Shown: positions 25,451 through 34,699 of the stretch, piece by piece
Numbering within the stretch: the first letter of the stretch is position 1
Layout of the letters: each line of letters begins with the position of its first letter
Source of the DNA: an uncultured Clostridia bacterium
GTDB lineage: Bacteria > Bacillota > Clostridia > UMGS1810
Assembly (NCBI GenBank): GCA_934463115.1
Contig: CAKSIN010000014.1
Location: 1-62,058, forward strand
DNA length: 62,058 bases
Direction of reading: 5' to 3'
Translations under genes and position numbers: made by a program
The notes under the pieces: generated by a model
What the model saw: the letters and a program-made list of their open reading frames with translations, nothing else
Database searches by the model: none
Told to the model about the DNA's origin: nothing

Positions 25451-26680
25451 ATGAGATTAAAGTCAAAAACATGTAAAATCGCAGCTTTGGCTTTGGGAAC
25501 GGTAGTGATATTTCAAACAATGTTTATCGGCACAATATTTGCCGACGCAGAAAACAAGATCAAGGTCGCTTGTGTGGGCGACAGTATAACAGAGGGATTG
25601 CAATGTGAGACGAATGACCGTTATCCGGAACAGCTCCAAACTCTTCTCGGTGAAGGATATGAGGTTGGCAATTTCGGCTTGTCAGGTGCAAACGTGATTA
25701 AAGCAGGGGCGTCATATATTGGATGCGGCGATTATGCGGAGAGCATAGCAATGATACCCGATATTGTGGTGATAATGCTTGGCACAAATGATGTTGCGGC
25801 AAACCCGTTTGATTTCAACAATAAAAAAATTGCTGCAGCGTTTAAGACTGATTACACACGTTTAATCAATGAGTATAGGAATTTAAACGATGATGTAAGG
25901 CTGATTCTTATGTCTTCGCCTGCATGTAAAACATCACGCGGAGAAGACTATGAAGTAGTAGATGCTGCAATTGGAACGCATATTAGAAATCTTACAAAGA
26001 CGATAGCTGAGGAAAACGGTTGTGTATATGTTGATATATACGGATACACAAAAGAAAATTTTGATTTAAATGGCAACACTGACTATTATGACGATGTGCA
26101 TTTTAACGCTACCGGATGCCGCAAACTTGCAGAAAAGGTTTATGAGGCAATAGATGAAATCGAAAAACCGTCAATTTTGGCATCAACACTTTCCAATACA
26201 AAAATTTCAATTATCCCGAATAAGGATATAACCGGTGATCTGTACGTTGCTGCATACAAATCTCAAGGGCAGCTTATAGGTGTTGACAAAATTGCTAATG
26301 CCTCGCTCCGGGATAGTGAGTCAACCGAGATAGATGTTAATAATGCAAGTATACCTGATGCAGATTTTGTCAGGGTGTATTGCTGGAAGGACGAAGTTAC
26401 TCCACAAACCGACTCGGTTGAAACAGATGATCGCTTTACACTGGCAGGCAGTGCAGTTTTGATAAAAGGAACAATGTTAAATGGCTCATATAAAAATCAT
26501 GGTATAATTATCAGAGATTCCGATCGAAAGGCGGTATATGTAAATCAAATGCAAACAAACGAATTCGGGGGTTATCAATATGTATTTACTCCGCAACGTA
26601 ACAATAATTACACCGTTTATTCAACGGGGACAAAGAATGGTATTAGCGAAAAACTTAATTATACAGCCGCAACGGAATAA
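25451..26680 (+). CDS. Exported SGNH/GDSL esterase with C-terminal beta domain
   Basis: Predicted secreted carbohydrate esterase (for example O-acetyl removal). 409 residues: signal peptide to about residue 32 (ending IFADA), SGNH domain 36-230 with block I GDSITEGL (Ser45), block III GTND (Asn113) and the catalytic Asp/His in DDVHF (215-217). A C-terminal domain (about 240-320) shares the pattern LYVAAYKSQGQLIGV ... VRVYCWKDEVTP with the C-terminus of the next gene's product. The ribosome site is aaggaggagatt-like (ggaaggagatttaca). It opens the run of exported-protein genes. Confidence 0.88.
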   Translation: MRLKSKTCKIAALALGTVVIFQTMFIGTIFADAENKIKVACVGDSITEGLQCETNDRYPEQLQTLLGEGYEVGNFGLSGANVIKAGASYIGCGDYAESIAMIPDIVVIMLGTNDVAANPFDFNNKKIAAAFKTDYTRLINEYRNLNDDVRLILMSSPACKTSRGEDYEVVDAAIGTHIRNLTKTIAEENGCVYVDIYGYTKENFDLNGNTDYYDDVHFNATGCRKLAEKVYEAIDEIEKPSILASTLSNTKISIIPNKDITGDLYVAAYKSQGQLIGVDKIANASLRDSESTEIDVNNASIPDADFVRVYCWKDEVTPQTDSVETDDRFTLAGSAVLIKGTMLNGSYKNHGIIIRDSDRKAVYVNQMQTNEFGGYQYVFTPQRNNNYTVYSTGTKNGISEKLNYTAATE

Positions 26681-26707
26681 TTAATAAAATTTGAAAGGGT
26701 GATATTT

Positions 26708-29194
26708 GTGAAAAATATATTGAAAAAATTTTTGGCTTTCGGTTTGTCTTCAGCATTATGTCTTACAGCAGTATCCGGAACGTTTGCAACATCGGCATAT
26801 GCGGAACAAGAATGCCAAAATTATACTGCGGATTTTTCTCGTGTCGAGACCGGTGACACATCGATCCAGACAAGCTCTCCTATAAAATGGTTTGAGGACG
26901 ATGTTGCCGAATGGCAGGTTTGCCGGCAAAATGCATCAGAGTGGTCATCTCTTGCCGTTTCAAAAACATCGGATGGAAGAGGAATAAAAATGATTAACTG
27001 GGGCGGTGAGCCGGATAAACAAGAAGCGGAATTCCTTATGAAACTAAAAAATGGGAGTTTGAGCGGACTGCTCTCTGCTTCAAGCCAGATGAACTTTAGC
27101 GGCTACATGGATAGTGAGAAATTCAAAGATACTATGTGCCGCATGGAGGTACGTTATTTGGTAAATGCAACCCGTGATTCATATGTTGCATTCGGTGTTG
27201 ACGCAAAAGAAGGAAAACTTTACACTTCTGTTGATGGAAGACGGAATGACATAGGCACAATAAGTGAATCTACTTCTACTGCAAGTGTGAATATAACTGT
27301 TGAAGAAGGAAAAATTAAGTATGTTTTTGGTTCGCTTACAGGAGCACTGGAACTTACAAATATTGATGAAAGAATAGATGAAACTGTATATCCGGTAATA
27401 ATGGCAGCTAAATTGCCAAAAGAAATGGCAGTGTCTTTTAGTGATATAAATATCAGCTTTGCAATATCTGATGGAGTAGTAGTGTACAACGGTGAAAATT
27501 TTACAAGTACCATAAGTGGCGATCAAAGTGGAACTATAGATAATTGCGTAACTAATAACAACGCAAGTTGGGATTTTGTGGGTACAGGTTGGTATAACGG
27601 TGTTTGCTTTGATTACGGTTCTGTTAAAATGTGGGGTGGCGGAGGCAGTGATTGTACAGAAAACCTGCTCTGCAATTTAAAAACAGGTACTAATGAATTC
27701 ACCGGAATAAAAAAATCATCAGTAGATTTAACTATGAATGGTGAAGGTCAGAATGCAGAGGTTAGATATCTTCTTTCTGATAAAACCGCGCCGTATATAA
27801 CGCTTGGCGTTGATGCACACAAGAAACCGTATTATGTGCTTGGCAGTGGAACCAAAGTTTATCCTGAGGACACCGAGAATATTTCTTTGGGTAATAATAT
27901 AAAAATTTCATTAAGAATAATTGGAAAAAATGTATATTACACTATCGGTTCTTGGAACGGGAAATTTAATGCACCAAATGTTGATGTGTGTGCTGAAAAT
28001 TGTATGTATCACGCTGCGTTATATGTCACACAAAACGGTAGCAGTGTACACAAAGGTAATGTATCGTTTACAAATTTTAATATTTCATATACAGTTGCCC
28101 AAGCGGCAGATTTTACTGAAACATTTGATGAATATACCAGCGATAATGCAAGAATAGGTGCAGATAATGCTGTTTCGGCAGTAAATAGATTTACAGATAA
28201 GCCGACAGTTGTTGCCTCAAATGATAAAGTTACATGGGAACCGTCATTTGTAACAAAAGGTCGTTCGTGGAATGAATCTGAGAGTAAAGCGGATATATAT
28301 TCCAATACATATATTGACGGTGAATTAAAGAGCCTTGCAATAATGGGCAGCTATGATCCGTCGGCTGTTAATATGTACCTTAGCGACAAGGTTTTTGATA
28401 TCTCAAGGCTTAAATTTGATTTAACAAATCAAAGTCAGCGTCGTACATCAGTACGATTTCTTGTTACGGATGATGAACAGAGCTACTATGAAATCGGGTT
28501 GTCAGGCTGGGCAGATAATGATAGATTTAAAGAAAGTATGAACGACGGAACACATTGTGAGAACAGATTCTACATTCGAGAGGTAAGAAATACGCAGGGA
28601 GACAGACAAACGCTTTTTAACGGCGAAACCAAAAGAGTTTGGGCTCCGAAAGAAGAAGCATATACAACCGGAGTGGGTTATGTCGGAACATTCAATATAA
28701 CAATAGAGCCGAACGACGCGGGATTTAGTTACAAGGCTGTCGACAAATCAAACGGAAATACGGTATTTGAAGGAGTATACACGGACAGCACCGGAAAAAG
28801 ATTTAGGCCTGATCCGAGAACGAATGTACCGGTACTTTCACTTATGATAGGAACGGCTGAGACTGATAAACGTGCATATCTTGATAACGTAAAGCTTTGG
28901 TATACGTCTGTTTGTGATATATCTGCAAGAGCGGATAACGATAAGATCGCTGTAACAATTGCGCCGAATCAGATTAATGCCGACAGTATAAACCTTATTG
29001 CAGCATACTTTGATGCAAACGGAAATCTGATTGGTATTGCGGAAAATACCGTAACCGATATGACGCAGGGAGCAACGGATGTAAAAATTAACAAGGCAGA
29101 AGGTGCCAAAAGCGCGAAGGTGTATGTGTGGAAGGGAAGTACGGAAAACCCGAAGCCGATTACAGCACAGCCTCTTGCGGTAAATTTTGAATAA
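26708..29194 (+). CDS. Exported multimodular beta-rich protein, function unknown
   Basis: 828-residue secreted protein I do not recognise by name. Signal peptide to about residue 33 (TSAYA). Three related modules follow: about 35-255, 256-465 and 466-720, each containing a core like MEVRYLVNATRDSYVAFGVD / AEVRYLLSDKTAPYITLGVD / VRFLVTDDEQSYYEIGL. This looks like a repeated concanavalin-type sandwich. The C-terminal 85 residues match the tail domain of the preceding esterase. Module one is paralogous to the N-terminus of the protein at 38476 (shared KWFEDD). GTG start at 26708 with gaaaggg upstream; an in-frame GTG at 26699 is less well placed. Polysaccharide binding is the most likely role, by inference. 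Confidence 0.78.
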   Translation: MKNILKKFLAFGLSSALCLTAVSGTFATSAYAEQECQNYTADFSRVETGDTSIQTSSPIKWFEDDVAEWQVCRQNASEWSSLAVSKTSDGRGIKMINWGGEPDKQEAEFLMKLKNGSLSGLLSASSQMNFSGYMDSEKFKDTMCRMEVRYLVNATRDSYVAFGVDAKEGKLYTSVDGRRNDIGTISESTSTASVNITVEEGKIKYVFGSLTGALELTNIDERIDETVYPVIMAAKLPKEMAVSFSDINISFAISDGVVVYNGENFTSTISGDQSGTIDNCVTNNNASWDFVGTGWYNGVCFDYGSVKMWGGGGSDCTENLLCNLKTGTNEFTGIKKSSVDLTMNGEGQNAEVRYLLSDKTAPYITLGVDAHKKPYYVLGSGTKVYPEDTENISLGNNIKISLRIIGKNVYYTIGSWNGKFNAPNVDVCAENCMYHAALYVTQNGSSVHKGNVSFTNFNISYTVAQAADFTETFDEYTSDNARIGADNAVSAVNRFTDKPTVVASNDKVTWEPSFVTKGRSWNESESKADIYSNTYIDGELKSLAIMGSYDPSAVNMYLSDKVFDISRLKFDLTNQSQRRTSVRFLVTDDEQSYYEIGLSGWADNDRFKESMNDGTHCENRFYIREVRNTQGDRQTLFNGETKRVWAPKEEAYTTGVGYVGTFNITIEPNDAGFSYKAVDKSNGNTVFEGVYTDSTGKRFRPDPRTNVPVLSLMIGTAETDKRAYLDNVKLWYTSVCDISARADNDKIAVTIAPNQINADSINLIAAYFDANGNLIGIAENTVTDMTQGATDVKINKAEGAKSAKVYVWKGSTENPKPITAQPLAVNFE

Positions 29195-29206
29195 AAAAGT
29201 ATGGTG

Positions 29207-29228
29207 TGGGGCGGATGTAACCGCCCCA
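29207..29228 (+). other. Intercistronic GC-rich hairpin
   Basis: tggggcgg, six-base loop, ccgcccca: an eight-pair stem in the 83-base gap before the SLH gene. No T-run follows, so it is more likely an mRNA-stability or processing hairpin than a terminator. Confidence 0.5.
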
Positions 29229-29277
29229 ACATTCTCAAATGGAAAAATATTTGTAAATGTCAGAAAGGAGAAAAGAA

Positions 29278-30942
29278 ATGTTTAAAAGGAGTGTATTCAG
29301 CTGCATTATAGCGGGAACACTGTTGGGAATGAACACATATGCGGCAAACTCAGTTATAAACAAGGAGAACACTGAGGTTGTTATAACCGGGGATGGTGCT
29401 GCAGCAGAGGAAAATGTTACACTTGTTTTACTTAAGCCCGGTGAGAACATTGAAAACATTAATGATGCAAATGCAAAAGAAAAAATTCAATATTTGTATC
29501 AGTCGTTATCGGATAAAAACGGAAATTTTAAGTTTTTGATAGCACTAACTGAAGATATGGCGGTAGGCGAGTATACCGCAAGAATATTTAAAGCGAGCAG
29601 CGTTTCCGAGGATGACGTTGATAAGTGTTCTTTTTATTTTGTAACCGAGTCTGAGCGAAACACTCTGACTCAAAATTTCAATACGGCTGAGGACATTGCG
29701 CCTCTCATTGACAAGCTGCTGATTTACGAAAGTGTAGACAGCAAAATATTGAGTGACGGTACGGAATCTGACAATACCATATATAGGGATGAAATAATTG
29801 CGGTGTTTAAGCGGATGAGGGATGCGGACAAGAAGACGGAATTTGCAAGTCTGTCAGATGTAAAAAAGATGTTTTACGCTGCAGCTGCCGAGGTTCAGAT
29901 TAAGAAAAATCCGGACAGTCTGAACAAGGTTCTGAAGTGCCTTGAGGTTGCGGAATCGGGTATTTCCGCAACGGAATATACCAAATATGAGAAGTTTATA
30001 AAGCAAAACTTTGGTGAATACAGTGTGACTACCGCAAAAACGCTGTTTGAAACAATAAACAAAGAAATTGCTGTTGAAATGGTGAATGAAGCGACAAGAG
30101 ACAATATAAGCAGAGTACTTGCCAATAGTTGTGATATACTCGGACTTTCGGAAAATATCGCGTACAAAAAATATGTGGCACTCAGCGGAGAAAATGCAGG
30201 AAAAGCAAACGCAAAACTTGCCGGCGGCGGCTACAAGAGCAACAAGGAAATTGCGGATAATCTGAAGAAGATAACAGACGAGCTTCCGTCCGGAGACAGC
30301 GAAAACAGAGGCTCGACCGGCGGAGGAACCAAAAAAGTAAATTTAACCGTTGAAACAAAGACACCGGCAATTGACTCGGATGAACCAAAGTCTGTATGCG
30401 GCTTTAAGGATTTAAGCGGATGCGAATGGGCGAAGGACAGCATAGAGATGTTCTTTGAAAGAGGATATATAAGCGGGCGCTCTTCCGACAAGTTTGAACC
30501 GTTAGGAAAAATAACACGTGCTGAATTTGTAAAGATAGCCGTTTTGGCATTTGACCTAACAGACGACACTGCACAATGCAGCTTTGGCGACTGTACTGCA
30601 GGCGATTGGTTTTACAGATTTGCGGCAAGTGCCGAAAAAGCAGGAATTATAACCGGTAACAACGGTTTGTTTAATCCGAATGAATATATAACACGTCAGG
30701 ATATAGCGGTGATTCTTGATAGGGTGATTTCAAAGTGCAATATTGAAATAGAATCAACAGATGCCGAAGGCGTACAATTTGCTGATGACGCCCAAATAGG
30801 AGATTATGCAAAAAACAGTATCTACAGACTTCGCGGTCGTGGAATTATGAACGGCGACCAAAACAACATGTCCTGCGCAATGAATAATGCAACCCGTGCA
30901 GAGGCAACTGTGTTGATGCACAGAATATACTTGTACAAATAA
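29278..30942 (+). CDS. Exported SLH-anchored protein with unknown N-terminal region
   Basis: 554-residue cell-surface protein. Signal peptide to about residue 22 (TYAAN). Residues 25-115 form a beta-rich domain resembling the extracellular tail modules of neighbouring proteins (DKNGNFKFLIALTEDMAVGEYTARIF); 120-340 are helical and unassigned; a Gly/Ser-rich linker SGDSENRGSTGGGTK precedes three SLH repeats (about 370-554), each ending in the TRAEF/TRQDI/TRAEA motif. SLH repeats bind pyruvylated wall polysaccharide, so it could be the anchor for the cluster's secreted complex. ATG at 29278 with aaaggagaaaagaa. Confidence 0.88.
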   Translation: MFKRSVFSCIIAGTLLGMNTYAANSVINKENTEVVITGDGAAAEENVTLVLLKPGENIENINDANAKEKIQYLYQSLSDKNGNFKFLIALTEDMAVGEYTARIFKASSVSEDDVDKCSFYFVTESERNTLTQNFNTAEDIAPLIDKLLIYESVDSKILSDGTESDNTIYRDEIIAVFKRMRDADKKTEFASLSDVKKMFYAAAAEVQIKKNPDSLNKVLKCLEVAESGISATEYTKYEKFIKQNFGEYSVTTAKTLFETINKEIAVEMVNEATRDNISRVLANSCDILGLSENIAYKKYVALSGENAGKANAKLAGGGYKSNKEIADNLKKITDELPSGDSENRGSTGGGTKKVNLTVETKTPAIDSDEPKSVCGFKDLSGCEWAKDSIEMFFERGYISGRSSDKFEPLGKITRAEFVKIAVLAFDLTDDTAQCSFGDCTAGDWFYRFAASAEKAGIITGNNGLFNPNEYITRQDIAVILDRVISKCNIEIESTDAEGVQFADDAQIGDYAKNSIYRLRGRGIMNGDQNNMSCAMNNATRAEATVLMHRIYLYK

Positions 30943-30954
30943 AGGGAGGAAATT

Positions 30955-33534
30955 ATGAAAAAGAGATTGTTGACACTATTTATTGTATTGACACAACTTT
31001 TTACGGTCACTGTTTCCGCCGATAAAACCGATGTGTCGGCAGGTAATGTTGTATCGGAACCGTCAAGGTACGAATGCATAGTTAAGGCACTTGGTTTCTT
31101 TGACAAAGTTGAAGCAAATGATGACGTATCGTTTCGCGATTTCTGCACATTTTTATTTGCACTGAAAAACACGGATATATCAGATTATTCGGACGTTGAT
31201 CTTATGAAAGCCGCTGCCAAAAGGAAATATATATATTCGGTTTCGACCGTTAAGCAAAAGGCAGATGATTCGATATATATGGGAGAAGCAATTTATGGTG
31301 CTATGAATGCATTGGGGTACAGTTCATTGACCGAAAGCGGTGAATATTTAAAACGCGCAACAAGTATTGGGCTGACTGACGGTATCCGGTTTTCGAATAA
31401 TGATTCTGTAAACGGTGAACAGGTATTCAGACTGGCATACAATATGTTTGAAGCGGACTATATAGTTTACAGCGGTCAGAATCCTAACGGTGATATATAT
31501 GAATCAAGAAAAGGCATTGGAATACTCGAACATGAATTGGGTATTTACAACGGAACTGGAACGGTTACGGCAAATGCGAAAACAGGACTCTATTCCGATT
31601 CGGCTGCGGCGGGCGATGGAAAGGTAAAAATCGACGGAGTAATCTATAAAATCGGAGAAACAAATGCAGACGAGCTTTTGGCATACGAAACAGAGTTCTA
31701 TTATAAAGAAAGGAAAAATGATGCCGACACGTTACTGTATATAGGTGTGTGGAATAACTCTGCTGATATTCGCAAGATTAGCGGTGCGGACATCGATACC
31801 ACCAAAACCACTACGACAGAGCTTGTATATTATAACGGCAACAAAAAATGCACGGCAAAAATCGACCGCGACGCAGCAGTGATTTATAACGATGTTGCCT
31901 GTGGGAAATTTACCAAGGACATATTTAACGTTGATTCGGGTGATGTTACCCTTATTGGAAGCCATGCGGTTATAGTAAACAGCTATGATACGGTATGGGT
32001 TAATTCACTGGATATGAAAACATATAAGATATATCCGTTTTATGGAGAAGTCGTTGAACCGAGTATAGATAAAACCAAAGTTATTAATACTGCCGGTGAC
32101 AGTCAGTATCTTGTTGATATTGCAAGATATGATGTGATAAGTGTAAAAAAATCCGGAAACTCCGGTTATATGACTATTATCAGAAGCACGGATTCAGTAA
32201 AGGGCACGCTTCAAAGTATAAAAACAAAAGGTGATCGCAATTATGCAAAAATAAACGGACAAGAATATCCCATAACAAAGGCATATTTAAACACCAAACA
32301 TTCCGGGAAAACCGAAATGGATGTAGGTATGGAAGCAGTATTCTATTTGACAGCATTCGGAGAAATCGGTGCTGTCGGAAACGTTGATACATCATCATAC
32401 TATATTGGATATGTTGTCGGAGCAAAATGCAGCGGCATGAATGATACGGTGCAACTAAAAATGTATAATCCGGATGAAAATAAGTTTGAGATTATTGAAT
32501 GTGCAAACAAGGTCAAATTCGACGGCGGTTCGCCGATAGAAGGACAAAGCATAAAAGACAAGTTTAATGATACAAGCGGTGAATTTACATCAGGAGATGG
32601 GTTTAGAAGACAACTTATCGGTTATAAGAAGAATGCAGATGGGAAGATTACGACAATTGATCTTGCGTCGGACGGCAATACCGGTGAAAAGGAACAGTCG
32701 CTTAAATTGATTTTTGGCAGTAAAGACAGTAATGATAAGCTTTGTTATCGTTCATATGCTGCTTGCATGGGAGGCAAAGTTCTTACGGGAACAGCAAAAG
32801 TTTTTCAGGTATCGTCAAAAAAGGATCCATACTCGGAAGATGATTTCTCAAAGTTAAATTTGGACGATCAGGGATGGTATATTGTCGAGGCATATTCTAT
32901 TACGCAATCAGGATTTGCTGCAGATTATATTTGCGTTTACACCGAGGGAGGTGCTGCTGTATCATCAACAAGAGACTTCCTTGTAAACGATATTGTAGAG
33001 ATGCTCAACAGTGAAGGTAATGTTGTAACATGTCTTGATGGCGTACTTCTTGGTGACGGTGGAGTATCAAGTGTGTTAAGAACGATTGAAGTAGAGAATG
33101 GCTGCAATGTATCTGAATTAAGTGAAGGTGATATAGTGAATGTCTCTTTGAATTTCAAAGACAGAGTTATGAATTGGAAATATGTATATGATTATTCAGA
33201 GGGAAAATTTGAAAGAGATGATTTCGGAGAAGGTATAGCCTGGCGCGGTGAGGAACAACGACGCATTCTGTCAAAAGCGTACAGAAAGAGCGGTGATAAC
33301 CTTGAGATAGTTTTAGGTCCCAATGCCACTTCTGGCAAAACGCATGAGTTTATGATACCTAAAAATTTTCAAGGTATGATAACATATGATAAAGAAGCGA
33401 GAAATTCTGAATCGAGAATATTTTTTGGTACAATGAATGATATAACGACCTATGAAGATATGCCGGGTAACGAATCAACAATTCTTACATACAGCTTTTG
33501 GTCAGAGCCAAGATGGGTTGTTATATATAAGTGA
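30955..33534 (+). CDS. Large exported protein with degenerate SLH-like N-terminus, function unknown
   Basis: 859 residues, not recognised. A signal peptide ends near residue 20 (VTVSA). Residues about 30-170 look like two eroded SLH repeats (ATSIGLTDGIRFSNNDSVNGEQVFRLAYNMF shows the helix pattern without the TRAE motif). The remaining 680 residues are strand-rich, with repeated stretches such as YYIGYVVGAKCSG and VNSYDTVWVNSLD, and contain no catalytic motif that I can identify. Start has aaagggaggaaatt. It lies 12 bases after the SLH gene, so the pair is likely co-translated and may form one surface structure. Confidence 0.8.
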   Translation: MKKRLLTLFIVLTQLFTVTVSADKTDVSAGNVVSEPSRYECIVKALGFFDKVEANDDVSFRDFCTFLFALKNTDISDYSDVDLMKAAAKRKYIYSVSTVKQKADDSIYMGEAIYGAMNALGYSSLTESGEYLKRATSIGLTDGIRFSNNDSVNGEQVFRLAYNMFEADYIVYSGQNPNGDIYESRKGIGILEHELGIYNGTGTVTANAKTGLYSDSAAAGDGKVKIDGVIYKIGETNADELLAYETEFYYKERKNDADTLLYIGVWNNSADIRKISGADIDTTKTTTTELVYYNGNKKCTAKIDRDAAVIYNDVACGKFTKDIFNVDSGDVTLIGSHAVIVNSYDTVWVNSLDMKTYKIYPFYGEVVEPSIDKTKVINTAGDSQYLVDIARYDVISVKKSGNSGYMTIIRSTDSVKGTLQSIKTKGDRNYAKINGQEYPITKAYLNTKHSGKTEMDVGMEAVFYLTAFGEIGAVGNVDTSSYYIGYVVGAKCSGMNDTVQLKMYNPDENKFEIIECANKVKFDGGSPIEGQSIKDKFNDTSGEFTSGDGFRRQLIGYKKNADGKITTIDLASDGNTGEKEQSLKLIFGSKDSNDKLCYRSYAACMGGKVLTGTAKVFQVSSKKDPYSEDDFSKLNLDDQGWYIVEAYSITQSGFAADYICVYTEGGAAVSSTRDFLVNDIVEMLNSEGNVVTCLDGVLLGDGGVSSVLRTIEVENGCNVSELSEGDIVNVSLNFKDRVMNWKYVYDYSEGKFERDDFGEGIAWRGEEQRRILSKAYRKSGDNLEIVLGPNATSGKTHEFMIPKNFQGMITYDKEARNSESRIFFGTMNDITTYEDMPGNESTILTYSFWSEPRWVVIYK

Positions 33535-33559
33535 GATTACACGCTGAGGGAGGTATAAC

Positions 33560-34675
33560 ATGAAATTCATAAAAATTACGTCATTGGCATTATTAACGGT
33601 ATTTGCAGTTTCAATGAACACATTTGCTGCCGGGATAGAACTTGGCGACAATAGAATTGTCGGTTCGCAGACAAGTAATGTTTTGGTCGGAAGTACTGAA
33701 CAGCGACCTTTTGAAAACGTTATATATAATAATAGTGATGATAATGCCGATTTGCAAGTTTATGCAATTGACAGCTGGACGGCGGCTCATGAGGGTACTG
33801 TTGCCGAAAGCGTTAAATGTGCTGATGACGGTCTAACCGGAAAAATGTATCGTCTTGGTTTGGAAAGTGATTTGAAAAAAAACACTACGACCAAATTCGC
33901 ATTCGGGTATAGCTATAAAAGTCAGCCGGGCGGCAAAAGCTTTGATATAACCAATGACAATTTTAGCGGAACTACATTAAGCCTGGATATTAAACTGTCC
34001 GATGAGTCAATCTATGACAATGCAACAATTAGCTTTGGTTATAACGGCAGTATCAGAGACGAAAGCAGCAGCATGGGAAATTTCGGCAGATACGCAAATA
34101 AGATCCTAAAATTCAGTGACTATGCCGAGAGAACAACACAATGGCAGACGGTAAAAATACCGCTTTCGGAATTTGAAGGAATAACAATAACGAATACTTA
34201 TTTTATTCAGATATCAAATTCATGGGGCTCAGAAACATTGGATTGGAAAAAGATAAATATGTTTGCATTGGATTTTGGAGAGAAAAAGGAAAATACATAT
34301 GTATACCTCAGAAATGTAAAATTTGTGTCTGAAAAAGAAGTTTCTTGTGCAGCCGAATCCGCACTCTATGCCGATGGCGCCGAAATGGCTGCAAGCGTTG
34401 CCGAGTTTTCTGGAAAGCGCGCTATGCTCGCGGTAAAATATTCAAACGAGAAAACAACAGATGAAAATGTTTTATATGCTGCGGCACTCTACAAAAACAG
34501 AGTGATGATTGATCTCAAACCAATAGCATTGACGTTCGGGGCAGACAGCAATGGCGTCATTACACATGAACTCTTTGATATTCCGGAAAATGCAGATGGA
34601 ATTTCAATCGGTTTTATGACACTTGCGGGTATGAGCTTTTCGAAACCGCTTGCGGATTGGATATATTTTGAGTAA
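33560..34675 (+). CDS. Exported protein with carbohydrate-binding-like module
   Basis: 371 residues with a signal peptide to about 22 (NTFAA). Residues about 95-255 resemble a CBM-like jelly roll: TTLSLDIKLSDESIYDNATISFGY, the QTVKIPLSEFEG strand pair and LRNVKFV at the end. The C-terminal ~110 residues form the cluster's tail domain (AAALYKNRVMIDLKPIAL ... DGISIGFMTLAG). The same two-part organisation forms the second half of the protein at 38476. No catalytic residues are evident. Ribosome site gggaggtataac. It is probably a binding or scaffold component. Confidence 0.78.
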   Translation: MKFIKITSLALLTVFAVSMNTFAAGIELGDNRIVGSQTSNVLVGSTEQRPFENVIYNNSDDNADLQVYAIDSWTAAHEGTVAESVKCADDGLTGKMYRLGLESDLKKNTTTKFAFGYSYKSQPGGKSFDITNDNFSGTTLSLDIKLSDESIYDNATISFGYNGSIRDESSSMGNFGRYANKILKFSDYAERTTQWQTVKIPLSEFEGITITNTYFIQISNSWGSETLDWKKINMFALDFGEKKENTYVYLRNVKFVSEKEVSCAAESALYADGAEMAASVAEFSGKRAMLAVKYSNEKTTDENVLYAAALYKNRVMIDLKPIALTFGADSNGVITHELFDIPENADGISIGFMTLAGMSFSKPLADWIYFE

Positions 34676-34699
34676 ATAGCGATTCAAGGAGGGGCAAAC